This document shows positions 36,824 through 46,914 of a DNA stretch of 64,000 bases, piece by piece. The notes below the pieces were generated by a model. That model had not been told where the DNA came from. It made no database searches and saw nothing but the letters and a program-made list of their open reading frames with translations. Location of the stretch: the NCBI GenBank assembly GCA_001942185.1, contig MKJV01000090.1, positions 62,001 to 126,000 on the forward strand, read 5' to 3'. Each line of letters opens with the position of its first letter. The first letter of the stretch is position 1. The stretch comes from Pseudonocardia sp. CNS-004 (lineage in GTDB: Bacteria; Actinomycetota; Actinomycetes; Mycobacteriales; Pseudonocardiaceae). The position numbers were made by a program, and so were the translations under genes.

Positions 36824-39656
36824 CCGAGTTCCGAGTGCCCTCCGGTGGGCGGATCGACCGCGCCACCACCTATCGGTTCACGTTCGGCGGAACGTCCTAC
36901 ACCGGGCACCCCGGCGACACGCTCGCGTCGGCGCTGCTGGCGCACGGCGTGCACGCCACCGGCACGAGCATCGCGCTCGGCAGGCCCCGGGGCATCGGCG
37001 CGGCGTGGGCGGAGGACCCGGGTGGGCTGGTGCAGATCGAGGAGCCGTTCCCCGAGCCGATGCTGCTCGCCACCACGGTCGAGCTGGTCGACGGGCTGTC
37101 CGCCCGCGGCATCCCCGGGCAGGGGCGGCTCGCCGACGTCCCCGACTCCGCCCGCTACGACGCGAAGCACGCCCACGCCGACCTGCTCGTCGTCGGAGCG
37201 GGCCCGGCCGGGCTCGTCGCCGCGCTCACGGCGGCGCGGGCGGGCGCACGGGTCGTGCTCGTCGACGAGCAGTCCGAGCCGGGCGGGGCGTTGCTCGGCA
37301 GCGCCGACCGCGTCGACCGCGGGCCCGCGCTGGACTGGGTGGCGGCCGCGACGGCGGAGCTGGCGACCTTCCCGGACGTGCTCCACCTGCAGCGCACCAC
37401 GGCGTTCGGCCACTACGACGACGGGTTCGTGCTGGCCCTGGAGCGGCGCACCGACCACTTCGGCTCCGCGGCCCCGCGGCACCGCTCGCGGCAGCGCGTG
37501 TGGCGGATCCGGGCGGGTCACGTGCTCGTGGCCGCCGGGGCGCACGAGCGGCCCGTCGTGTTCTGCGACAACGACCGGCCCGGGATCATGCTGGCCGCGT
37601 CGGCCCGCACGTTCCTGCACCGCTACGGGGTGCTGGCCGGCCGGGACGCCGTCGTGTTCACCACGGACGACGGCGCCTACGCCGCGGCGGTGGACCTCGC
37701 CGACGCCGGGGTGCGGGTGCACGCGGTGGTCGACGCCCGCGAGGTCGCGCCCCTGCACTGGCGTGCGGAGTGCGAGCGGCGCGGCATCCCGGTGCGCGCG
37801 GGCCAGGTCGTCGCCGGCACGGAAGGGACCGACCGGGTCAGCGCCGCGCTCGTGGCAGGGCCGGACGGCGGCGAGCCCGAGCGGATCGCGTGCGACCTGC
37901 TGCTGGTCAGCGGCGGGTGGAACCCCGCGGTGCACCTGTTCAGCCAGGCCCGCGGCCGGCTGCACCACGACGACGGGCTGGGCGCGTTCGTCCCGGGCGA
38001 GACCCTGCCGGGCACATCCGTCGCCGGGTCGGCGGCAGGTGTCTTCGACCTCGACGGCTGCCTGCGCGACGGTGCCCGCGGCGCCCTCGGCGCGCTCGCC
38101 GAACTCGGGATCGACGCCCGCGGCGCGACGCCGCCGCCCGTCGCCGATAGCGACCCGGAACGCACCCCGCCACGGGTGCTGTGGCGGGTGCCCGGGGACG
38201 AGCGCACCCAGTTCGTGGACATCCAGCGCGACGCCACCGTCGCCGACATCGCCCGCGCCGTCGGGGCCGGGATGCGGGGCGTCGAGCACGTGAAGCGGTA
38301 CACGACGATCGGCACCGCGCACGACCAGGGCAAGACGTCCGGGGTGATCGCGGCCGGGATCACGGCGGAGCTGCTGGGCGTCCCGGTGGGACAGCTCGGG
38401 ACGACCACGTTCCGGCCGCCGTACACGCCGGTGGCCTTCGCCGCCCTCGCCGGGCGCAACCGCGGCGCCCTGTTCGACCCCGAGCGCGTCACGGCCGTGC
38501 ACGACTGGCACGTGGCCCGCGGCGCGGTGTTCGAGGACGTCGGCCAGTGGAAGCGGCCGCGCTACTACCCGCTGCCCGGCGAGGACATGGACGCCGCTGT
38601 GCTGCGCGAGTGCGCCGCGGTCCGCGGCGGCGTCGGGATCCTCGACGGCTCGACCCTCGGCAAGATCGACGTGCAGGGCCCGGACGCGCCGGTGCTGCTC
38701 GACCGGCTCTACACCAACATGATGAGCACGCTGAAGGTCGGGATGGTGCGCTACGGCGTGCTGTGCGGCGCGACGGGATGGTGCTCGACGACGGCACCGT
38801 GCTGCGCGCCGCCGAGGACCGGTACCTCTCTACACCACCACCGGCGGCGCCGCGAAGGTGCTCGACTGGATGGAGGAGTGGCTGCAGACCGAGTGGCCCG
38901 ACCTGCGGGTGCACCTCACGTCGGTCACCGAGCAGTGGGCCACGTTCCCGGTGGTCGGGCCGCGGTCCCGGGACGTGATCGCCGCGGTCTTCCCCGACGT
39001 CGACGCCTCGAAGGAGCCTCGGCTTCATGGCGTGGCGGGACACGCACCTGTCCGGCGTCCCGGTGCGGATCGCCCGCGTCAGCTTCTCGGGCGAGCTCGC
39101 CTACGAGGTCAACGTCGACGCCTGGCACGCGCAGGCCGTGTGGGACCGGCTCGTCGAGGCGGGCGAGCCGCACGGCATCACCCCGTACGGCACCGAGACC
39201 ATGCACGTGCTGCGCGCGGAGAAGGCCTACCCGATCGTCGGGCAGGACACCGACGGCACCGTGACCCCGCAGGACCTCGGGATGTCGTGGGTCGTGTCGA
39301 AGAAGAAGCGCGACTTCGTCGGCATGCGCTCTCATCGCCGGGCCGAGAACCGCAACCCGCTGCGCAAGCAGCTGGTGGGCCTGCTACCGCTCGACCGCAC
39401 CGTGCTGCTGCCCGAGGGCTCGCAGGTCGTCGAGGGCTCCGACCGGCTGCCCGAGCCGCCCGTGCCGATGCTCGGGCACGTCACGTCCAGCTACCGCAGC
39501 GCCGAGCTGGAACGGACCTTCGCCCTCGCGCTGGTGCGGGCGGGCCGCGACCGCATCGGACAGACCCTCCACGTGCCGGTCGGCGACACGCTCGTCGCCG
39601 TGGAGGTCACCGAACCCGTGCTCGTCGACCCGGAGGGAGCCCGCCGTGACGGCTGA
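36820..39656 (+). CDS. soxA: Sarcosine oxidase alpha subunit (three frame slips)
   Basis: The intact first ~650 residues contain the N-terminal ferredoxin-like domain (FTFGGTSYTGHPGDTLASALL) and the NAD-binding motif LLVVGAGPAGLVAALTAARAG. HVLVAAGAHERPVVFCDNDRPG is followed by the folate-binding GcvT-like C-terminal half (YGVLCGA, then WMEEWLQTEWPDL, then FSGELAYEVNVDAW). Slips lie near 38775, 38828 and 39020; the last is a net +1 or -2. Total length ~946 residues agrees with other SoxA. This subunit channels the imine to the THF site and makes 5,10-methylene-THF. It overlaps soxG by 11 bases. Confidence 0.93.
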
Positions 39657-40263
39657 ACCACTCGCCCGCACCGGCCCGCTGGACACCTGGGCCGAGCGCT
39701 TCTCCGCGCTGCCCGACGGCGTGCAGATCGTGGCGGAACCGTTCGTCGCGATGGCCGACCTGCGCCTCACCCCACATGCCGTGAGTGGATACGAGGACTC
39801 CAGCACTCGTATCCACTCACGACCCGGGGGCGGGCTCGGGTTGCCCACCACGCCGTCCACCTGGGTGGCGTGGGGCGGCGGGCAGGCGATCTGGCTGGGG
39901 CCCGACGAGTGGCTCGTCACCGATCCCCTCCGCAGCCCGCAGGAGCTCGAAGCCGAGCTGCGGGCAGCGGTCGGATCCGACGGCGCGGTCATCGACGTCT
40001 CCGCCCAGCGCACCACGCTGCGGCTGCGCGGCGAGCACGTCCGCGACGTGCTCGAAACGGGGTGCGCGATCGACCTGCACCCGCGCGCGTTCCCGGCCGG
40101 GTCGGCCGCGCAGACCACCCTCGGGCTGGCCGGCGTCGTCCTGCTCGCCCTCGACGACTCCGCGGCGCACTACCACGTCCTCGTCCGCTCGTCCTTCGCG
40201 CGCTACCTGGCCGCGTGGCTGGTGGACGCCAGCACCGAGTTCGCACCCGGAAGGAACGCATGA
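39646..40263 (+). CDS. soxG: Sarcosine oxidase gamma subunit with an in-frame palindromic insertion
   Basis: The intact 205-residue protein has the GcvT-like gamma-subunit features GGGQAIWLGPDEWLVTD, VIDVSAQRTTLRLRGEHVRDVLE and HYHVLVRSSFARYLAAWL. After VAMADLRLTPH, residues 46-61 read VSGYEDSSTRIHSRPG, which is foreign to the family. The stretch is encoded by a perfect 15-base-arm palindrome that also occurs in the NRPS at 63087-63126. The insertion keeps the frame and falls in a loop before PTTPSTWVAWGGG, where family members vary. The GTG start at 39646 lies inside the soxA end, and the stop overlaps the next ATG. Confidence 0.92.
   Translation: MTAEPLARTGPLDTWAERFSALPDGVQIVAEPFVAMADLRLTPHAVSGYEDSSTRIHSRPGGGLGLPTTPSTWVAWGGGQAIWLGPDEWLVTDPLRSPQELEAELRAAVGSDGAVIDVSAQRTTLRLRGEHVRDVLETGCAIDLHPRAFPAGSAAQTTLGLAGVVLLALDDSAAHYHVLVRSSFARYLAAWLVDASTEFAPGRNA
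39781..39828 (+). repeat. Palindromic coding element, copy 1 (inside soxG)
   Basis: GTGAGTGGATACGAG (39781-39795) and its exact complement (39806-39820) flank a 10-base loop. A GC-rich tail GACCCGGG follows. Read on the plus strand in the soxG frame it encodes VSGYEDSSTRIHSRPG. Against copy 2 (63079-63126, read on the minus strand) 43 of 48 bases agree, with the same orientation relative to the host gene and the same frame. Confidence 0.9.
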
Positions 40264-42721
40264 TGAACACCTCCCCCCGGATCGTGATCATCGGGGCCGG
40301 CATCGTCGGCACCAACCTCGCCGACGAGCTGGCCGCCCGCGGCGTCGACCGGATCACCGTGGTCGACCAGGGCCCGCTGCCGCTCACCGGCGGCTCCAGC
40401 TCGCACGCACCCGGCCTGGTGTTCCAGACGAACGCGTCGAGGACGATGACGCAGTTCGCCCGCTACACGGTCGACAAGTTCTGCGGCCTCGACCTCGACG
40501 GGCAGTGGTGCTTCAACCAGGTCGGCGGCCTGGAGGTCGCCACCACACCGGAACGGCTCGCCGACCTGCACCGCAAGCTCGGCTGGGCCACGTCGTGGGG
40601 TGTCGAGGCCCGGGTCGTCGACGCCGACGAGTGCGTGCGCCTGCACCCGCTGCTCGACCGCGACCGGGTGCTCGGGGGCCTCCACGTGCCCACCGACGGG
40701 CTCGCGAAGTCGCCGCGGGTGGTCGCCGCTCTCACCCGGCGCGCGCAGGCGCGTGGCGTGCGGTTCCTCGGGTCGACCCGGGTCACCGGCATCGAGCAGG
40801 CGGGCGGCCGGGTGACGGGCGTGCGCACCGCGGGCGGGGCCATCGCGGCCGACGTCGTCGTGTGCTGCGCCGGGTTCTGGGGGCGTCGGGTCGGCGCCAT
40901 GGTGGGCATGCCGGTGCCCCTGATCCCGCTCGCGCACCAGTACGCGCGGACCGGGCAGATCGCCGAGCTCGCAGGCCGCAACGACGACCTCTCCGAGGCC
41001 GGGCTGCCGATCCTGCGCCACCAGGACCAGGACCTGTACTTCCGCGAGCACGTCGACCGGCTCGGCATCGGCAGCTACGCCCACCGCCCGATGCCGGTGC
41101 GGCTGTCGGACCTGCACGAGGACGGGCAGATCGACGCCTCGTCGATGCCGTCGATGCTGCCGTTCACCGAGGAGGACTTCGCCCCCTCCTGGGAGCAGAG
41201 CAAGCTGCTGCTGCCCGCGCTGGCGTCGGCGAAGGTCGAGGAGGGCTTCAACGGCATCTTCTCCTTCACCCCCGACGGCGGGCCGTTGATCGGGGAGTCC
41301 CCGGACGTCGCCGGGTTCTGGATCGCGGAGGCGGTCTGGGTCACGCACTCCGCCGGGGTGGCGAGGGCCGTCGCCGAGCTGCTCACCGAGGGCCGGTCGA
41401 GCGTCGACCTGCACGGCTGCGACGTGCACCGGTTCGAGGAGGTCCAGCTCGCCGACGACTACGTCGACGAGACCTCCCAGCAGAACTTCGTGGAGGTCTA
41501 CGACGTGCTGCACCCGCTGCAGCCGCGCGAGTCGCCGCGGAACCTGCGGGTGAGCCCGTTCCACGCGCGCCAGGAGGAGCTGGGCGCGGTCTTCCTCGAG
41601 GCGGCGGGGTGGGAGCGGCCGCACTGGTACGAGGCCAACGCGCCGCTGGTGGCACAGCTGCCCGAGGCGTGGGTGCCGCCGGAGCGCGACGACTGGTCGG
41701 CACGGTTCCACTCCCCCATCGCGGCCGCGGAGGCGTGGCGCACCCGCGAAGGCGTCGCGCTGTACGACATGACCCCGCTCAAGCGGCTCGAAGTCAGCGG
41801 TCCGGGTGCCTGGCGCTCCTGGACCGGCTCACCACCGGGAAGATGGACAAGTCGGTCGGCTCGGTCACCTACACCCTCGCCCTCGACGACGCCGGCGGCG
41901 TCCGCAGCGACCTGACCGTCGCCCGGCTGGGCACCGACCGGTTCCAGGTGGGCGCCAACGGCAACCTCGACCTCGACCACTTCCGCCGCCACGCCCCGTC
42001 CGACGTGCAGGTCCGCGACATCACCGGCGGCACGTGCTGCATCGGCGTGTGGGGCCCGCTGGCCCGCGACCTGGTCCAGCCGCTGTCCCGGGAGGACTTC
42101 TCGCACGAGGCGCTGAAGTACTTCCGGGCCATGCCGGCGCGCATCGGCGGGGTGCCGGTCACCGCGATGCGGCTGTCCTACGTGGGCGAGCTCGGCTGGG
42201 AGATCTACACCAGCGCCGAGTACGGCCTGCGGCTGTGGGACGTGCTGTGGACCGCCGGGCAGCAGCTCGGTGTCATCGCGGCGGGCCGGGCGGCCTTCAA
42301 CAGCCTGCGGCTGGAGAAGGGCTACCGCTCGTGGGGCACCGACATGACCACCGAGCACAACCCGTACGAGGCCGGGCTCGGGTTCGCGGTGCGCACGCAG
42401 AAGGGCGACTTCGTCGGCCGCGACGCGCTCGCGGGCATCGACGCCGACACGGTCACCCGCAGGCTGTCGTGCCTCACGGTCGACGACCGGCGCAGCGTCG
42501 TGCTCGGCCAGGAGCCGGTGTACGTCGACGGCCGGGCCGCGGGCTACGTCACCAGCGCGGCGTTCGGGCACACGATCGGCGCGCCGATCGCCTACGCCTG
42601 GCTGCCCGCGACGGCCACCCCGGGCACGCCGGTCGAGATCGAGTACTTCGGGCGCCGGATCCCGGCCACGGTGGCCGCGGAGCCGCTCGTGGATCCGGAG
42701 ATGGCCCGGATCCGGCGCTGA
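40260..42721 (+). CDS. Dimethylglycine oxidase-like FAD/GcvT fusion enzyme (one frame slip)
   Basis: The ATG at 40260 overlaps the soxG stop. The N-terminal FAD domain reads RIVIIGAGIVGTNLADELA, and GGSSSHAPGLVFQTNASRTM corresponds to the covalent-FAD His region of dimethylglycine oxidase. The C-terminal half is GcvT-like (folate binding), ending with GLGFAVRTQKGDFVGRDAL. A slip near 41805 divides the ORF. Repaired length of ~820 residues fits dimethylglycine oxidase and dehydrogenase. It converts dimethylglycine to sarcosine and loads the methyl onto THF. It supplies the step between the GbcA-like oxygenase and SoxBDAG. Sarcosine or another methylamine as substrate remains possible. Confidence 0.88.
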
Positions 42722-42737
42722 CGCCCGCCGCCCCGCC

Positions 42738-44109
42738 ATGACGATCAGCGCCTTCGACCTGTTCAAGGTCGGGATCGGCCCGTCGAGCTCGCACACGGTG
42801 GGACCGATGCGGGCTGCGAGCTCCTTCGCGGGTCGCCTGGAGCACGCCGGGCTGCTCCCCCGGACCGTCCGTGTACGCGCCGAGCTGTTCGGCTCGCTCG
42901 GGGCCACCGGGCACGGGCACGGCAGCGTCAAGGCCGTCGTGCTCGGGCTCGAGGGGGAGCAGCCCGACCTCGTCGACCCGGCCACCGCCGAGCCCCGGGT
43001 CGGCGCCGTCCGCGACGAGGGGCGGCTGCTGCTCGCCGGAAAGGTGCCGATCCGGTTCTCCGTCGACGACGACGTCGTGCTGCACCGGCGCAAACGGCTG
43101 CCGTTCCACACGAACGGCATGCTCTTCCGCGCCTTCGACGCCACCGGGGCCGAGCTCGCGGCCCGCGAGTACTACTCGGTCGGCGGCGGGTTCGTCCTCG
43201 ATGAGGATCAGGCCGGGCGCGGTGCTCGTCGAGGACCCGACGCCGGTGCGCTACCCGTTCCGCACGGGCGAGAAGCTCCTGCGGCACACCCGGCAGACCG
43301 GGCTGCGGGTCAGCGACGTCATGCTCGCGAACGAGCTGGCGTGGCGCACCGAGGACGAGGTGCGCACCGGGCTGCTGCACATCTGGTCGGTGATGCGGGA
43401 GTGCGTCGAGCGCGGGAGCCGCACCACCGGGGTGCTCCCGGGCGGGCTGAAGGTGCGCAGGCGCGCCGCGGCCCTGCGGGAGAAGCTCGACGCCGCCGGT
43501 GACGAGGCGGACGCGTTCCGGGCCCTCGACTGGGTCACGCTCTACGCGCTCGCGGTCAACGAGGAGAACGCCGCGGGCGGCCGGGTCGTCACCGCCCCGA
43601 CGAACGGCGCCGCCGGCATCATCCCGGCCGTTCTGCACTACTACCAGCGCTTCATCGGCTCGTTCTCCGACGACGGGGTGGTCCGGTTCCTGCTCACGGC
43701 CGCCGCCGTCGGGCTGCTGTTCAAGGAGAACGCCTCGATCTCCGGCGCCGAGGTCGGCTGCCAGGGCGAGGTCGGCTCGGCCTGCTCGATGGCCGCCGCC
43801 GGGCTCACCGAGGTGCTGGGCGGCACTCCGGAGCAGGTCGAGAACGCCGCCGAGATCGGCATCGAGCACAACCTGGGCCTCACCTGCGACCCGGTCGGCG
43901 GGCTCGTGCAGATCCCGTGCATCGAACGCAACGCCGTGGGCGCGATCAAGGCCGTCACGGCCGCCCGGCTGGCCATCCGCGGCGACGGGCGCCACCAGGT
44001 CACCCTGGACAAGGCGATCAAGACGATGCGCGAGACCGGGGCGGACATGAAGGACAAGTACAAGGAGACCGCCCGCGGCGGTCTCGCACTCAACGTCGTC
44101 GAATGCTGA
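42738..44109 (+). CDS. sdaA: L-serine ammonia-lyase, iron-sulfur type, single chain (one frame slip)
   Basis: The protein begins SAFDLFKVGIGPSSSHTVGPM, the conserved start of SdaA. The catalytic domain has VTAPTNGAAGIIPAVLHYY, SGAEVGCQGEVGSACSMAAAG and HNLGLTCDPVGGLVQIPCIERN, which supply the Cys residues that hold the [4Fe-4S] cluster. A net +1/-2 slip near 43215 interrupts the beta-to-alpha linker. Length ~457 residues is standard. It turns serine into pyruvate and ammonia, the exit step of the betaine-sarcosine-glycine-serine route in this operon. Confidence 0.93.
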
Positions 44110-44116
44110 GGGAACC

Positions 44117-44961
44117 GTGCCCACATTCACCCTGACCCTGAGCTGCCCGGAGCGCCCGGGCATCGTGCACGCGGTCACCGCGTTCCTCTTCGAGCACGGC
44201 TGCGACATCGTCGAGCACCAGCAGTTCGACGACCCGGTGCGCGGCTCGCTGTTCCTGCGCACCGCGTTCGTGACGGCCCGGGAGACCGGGGCGGCGGACC
44301 TGTCCGCCGCGTTCGAGGAGGTGGCCGCCGCGTTCGGGATGACGTTCCACCTCACCGACGACAGCCCCCAACGGGTGCTCGTGATGGTGTCGAAGGCCGG
44401 GCACTGCCTCAACGACCTGATCTTCCGGTGGCGGGCCGGGAGCCTGGGCGCCGAGCTCGTCGCCGTCGTCTCCAACCACGAGGACCTGCGTCCGATGGCC
44501 GAGGCGGCCGGGCTGCCGTTCGTCCACGTGCCGGTCACGCCGGCGACGAAGCGCCACGCCGAGGAGCGACTCCTGGAGCTCGTGGCCCGGCACCGGGCCG
44601 ACCTGGTGGTGCTCGCCCGCTACATGCAGGTCCTGTCCGACGGGCTCTGCCGCACGCTGCTCGGCAGGGCGATCAACATCCACCACTCGTTCCTGCCCGG
44701 CTTCACGGGGGCCAAGCCCTACCACCAGGCCTACGACCGCGGGGTGAAGCTCGTCGGCGCCACCGCCCACTACGTCACCCCCGAGCTCGACGAGGGCCCG
44801 ATCATCGAGCAGGAGGTGATCCGGATCGACCACACCTTCGACCCCCGCGCCTCGCCACGGTCGGCCGGGACGCCGAGGCGCTCGCGCTGTCCCGCGCCGT
44901 GCGCTGGCACTGCGAGCGCCGCGTCCTGCTCAACGATCGGAGCACGGTCGTCTTCCGGTGA
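44117..44961 (+). CDS. purU: Formyltetrahydrofolate deformylase (one frame slip)
   Basis: The GTG at 44117 lies 7 bases after sdaA. An N-terminal ACT domain (TLTLSCPERPGIVHAVTAFLFEHGCDI) precedes the formyltransferase fold, with ARYMQVLSDGLC, the catalytic INIHHSFLPGF and GATAHYVTPELDEGPIIEQEV. A slip near 44852 moves the last ~36 residues to another frame. Repaired length is ~281 residues, as in PurU. It hydrolyses 10-formyl-THF to formate and THF. This relieves the folate pool when sarcosine and dimethylglycine oxidation produce excess C1 units, a common partner in methylamine operons. Confidence 0.92.
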
Positions 44962-45026
44962 CCGCCGCGGGCTACGGTGCCGGGTGGAGATCAGATCCGC
45001 ACCCTGACCGGAGGAGTGTCAGCCCG

Positions 45027-45560
45027 ATGCCCCACGACCCGTACGCCGACCTGCCCGCCGTCCCCTCCTTCACCGTCACCAGCACCGATATCGCCGACGG
45101 CGAGACGCTGCCGGTCCCCCAGCGCTCCGGCATCTTCGGCGCGGGCGGCGAGGACGTCTCCCCGCAGCTGTCGTGGAGCGGGTTCCCGGAGGAGACCCGC
45201 TCGTTCGTCGTGACCTGCTACGACCCGGACGCCCCCACCGCCTCGGGCTTCTGGCACTGGGCGGTCGTCGACATCCCCGCCTCGGTCACCGAGCTGCCCA
45301 CCGGAGCGGGCGACGACGCCGGCAGCGGCCTGCCCGCCGGCGCCGTCCAGCTGGCGGGCGACGGCGCGCTCGCCCGCTACATCGGCTCGGCGCCGCCCCC
45401 CGGGCACGGGCCGCACCGCTACTTCTTCGTCGTGCACGCGGTGGACGTCCCGAGCCTCGAGCTCCCGGCCGAGGCCCGCCCGGCGTTCATGGGCTTCAAC
45501 CTCTTCAGCCACACCCTCGCGCGGGCCACGATGGTGCCGATCTACGAGAACAAGGGCTGA
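45027..45560 (+). CDS. YbhB/YbcL-family (PEBP-like) protein
   Basis: The intact 177-residue protein starts at ATG 45027 behind GGAGG. The sequence GEDVSPQLSWSGFPEETRSFVVTCYDPDAPTASGFWHW matches the phosphatidylethanolamine-binding protein fold (its ligand-pocket DPDAP motif), and GPHRYFFVVHAVDV is the second motif. It is cytoplasmic. The biochemical role of bacterial PEBP homologues is unclear. It follows the betaine operon by 65 bases and may not belong to it. Confidence 0.9.
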   Translation: MPHDPYADLPAVPSFTVTSTDIADGETLPVPQRSGIFGAGGEDVSPQLSWSGFPEETRSFVVTCYDPDAPTASGFWHWAVVDIPASVTELPTGAGDDAGSGLPAGAVQLAGDGALARYIGSAPPPGHGPHRYFFVVHAVDVPSLELPAEARPAFMGFNLFSHTLARATMVPIYENKG

Positions 45561-45590
45561 TCAGGAAGAGCGAGCGCAACCCCGCCCTGG

Positions 45591-46571
45591 TCACTTGGCC
45601 AGGGCCGGGTTGCGCTTCACGGCGACGAGGCTGACCACCGTGGTGACCGCCAGGACGCCGACGATCACCGACAGCGACAGCCCGATGCCGACCTCCGGCA
45701 CCGGCACCGGCTCGCCGCCGTTGATGAACGGCAGCTCGTTCTCGTGCAGGGCGTGCAGCACGAGCTTCACACCGATGAAGGCCAGGATGACGGCGAGCCC
45801 GTACGACAGGTAGATCAGCTTCTTGAGCAGTCCGCCGAGCAGGAAGTAGAGCTGGCGCAGGCCCATCAGCGCGAACGCGTTCGCGGTGAAGACCAGGTAG
45901 GGCTCCTGCGTCAGGCCGAAGATCGCCGGGATCGAGTCGAGCGCGAACAGCAGGTCGGTGAGGCCGATCGCGATCATGACGATGAGCATCGGGGTGACCC
46001 AGCGCTTGCCGTCCAGCACGACCGTGGTCTTCGAGCCGTGGTACTCCTCGGTGACCGGCAGCACGCGCCGCACCATCCTGACGACCCGCGGCTCGTCCCA
46101 CTCCTCCTCCTCGCCGATGCCCTGGCGGACCATGTTCACCGCCGTGTAGATGAGGAAGGCGGCGAAGAGGTAGAAGACCCAGCTCAGGGCGTTGATCGCG
46201 ACAGCGCCGACGGCGATGAACAGGCCGCGCATGATGAGCGCGATCACGATGCCGACCAGCAGCACCCGGTGCTGGTGGATCGCCGGCACCGCGAACGACG
46301 ACATGATGATCACGAAGACGAACAGGTTGTCGACCGAGAGCGAGTACTCGGTGATGTAGCCGGCGAAGAACTCACCGGCGTAGGTACCGCCGGCGAGCAG
46401 CCAGACAGCCAGGCCGAACAGCACCGCCAGGCCGATGTAGAAGAGCACCCAGCGGGTGGCCTCCTTGATCGTCACCTCGTGCGGTTTGTGGTCGACCAGG
46501 AACAGGTCGGCCAGGATGATGGCGGCTAGTCCGCCGATGGTGACGAACCAGAGCCAGACAGGCACATTCAC
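45591..46571 (-). CDS. TerC-family integral membrane protein (putative metal exporter)
   Basis: The intact 326-residue protein has about nine hydrophobic helices. ITEYSLSVDNLFVFVIIMS carries the conserved acidic Asp-Asn pair, and IGLTDLLFALDSIPAIFGLT is the second TerC signature. Members such as Alx and YceF export manganese or calcium, some to metalate secreted proteins. The GTG at 46571 has GGAGG about 10 bases upstream, inside a structured leader that resembles the yybP-ykoY manganese riboswitch. This supports a manganese function. Confidence 0.9.
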   Translation of the reverse strand: MNVPVWLWFVTIGGLAAIILADLFLVDHKPHEVTIKEATRWVLFYIGLAVLFGLAVWLLAGGTYAGEFFAGYITEYSLSVDNLFVFVIIMSSFAVPAIHQHRVLLVGIVIALIMRGLFIAVGAVAINALSWVFYLFAAFLIYTAVNMVRQGIGEEEEWDEPRVVRMVRRVLPVTEEYHGSKTTVVLDGKRWVTPMLIVMIAIGLTDLLFALDSIPAIFGLTQEPYLVFTANAFALMGLRQLYFLLGGLLKKLIYLSYGLAVILAFIGVKLVLHALHENELPFINGGEPVPVPEVGIGLSLSVIVGVLAVTTVVSLVAVKRNPALAK

Positions 46572-46573
46572 GA

Positions 46574-46652
46574 GGGGACGCCTCCGGGGGTCTCGGGCAG
46601 CAGCAGACTGCCCCGAGGTCTCTCCCCTTCGCCCTCCGGTGACCGGAACCGC
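46574..46652 (-). ncRNA. Candidate yybP-ykoY-type (manganese) riboswitch leader of the TerC gene
   Basis: Read on the minus strand, the leader contains GAAGGGGAGAGACC, then a hairpin whose arms are CTCGGGGCA and TGCCCGAG around GTCTGCTGC. CGAGACCCCCGGAGGCG follows directly. The GGGGAG opening and the CGAGACC closing strand recall the yybP-ykoY consensus, whose members often precede TerC-family genes. The GGAGG at the 3' end is the Shine-Dalgarno site, so control would be translational. The match is by eye and not every consensus position is present. Confidence 0.5.
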
Positions 46653-46914
46653 GAATCGGTGGCGCCGGGCTCGGGACCCGCGTGATTGTCAATCCGAAGC
46701 CGCGGGACCTTCGCCGTGCTGACGACGCCACCGTTGGTGGGATACTCCCCACGGTGCCGCTCCAGCCTGCCCGATCAGTCCCGCGACCCGCCATCGGGGG
46801 TGACCCACGACACCTGAATACCCCGAATCGGGTGGTATCCGAAGATCTCCCCCCGATGTGCCGCCCCGTCCGTTCTGCCGGACTCGGGCCCGCCGGACGG
46901 CAGGGAGCCACGTG
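46653..46914. other. Intergenic stretch upstream of the TerC leader
   Basis: No gene is seen. On the minus strand TTGACA at 46692-46687 is a possible -35 element for the TerC transcript, though no clear -10 follows at the right distance. A small hairpin, GTGGG-ATACTC-CCCAC, lies near 46737-46752 and could end the siderophore-interacting protein transcript. Confidence 0.35.

Noticed and set aside
39781..39820. The strong hairpin in soxG as a transcription terminator
   Set aside because: It lies inside a conserved coding frame of an operon, has no T run, and recurs inside another gene.
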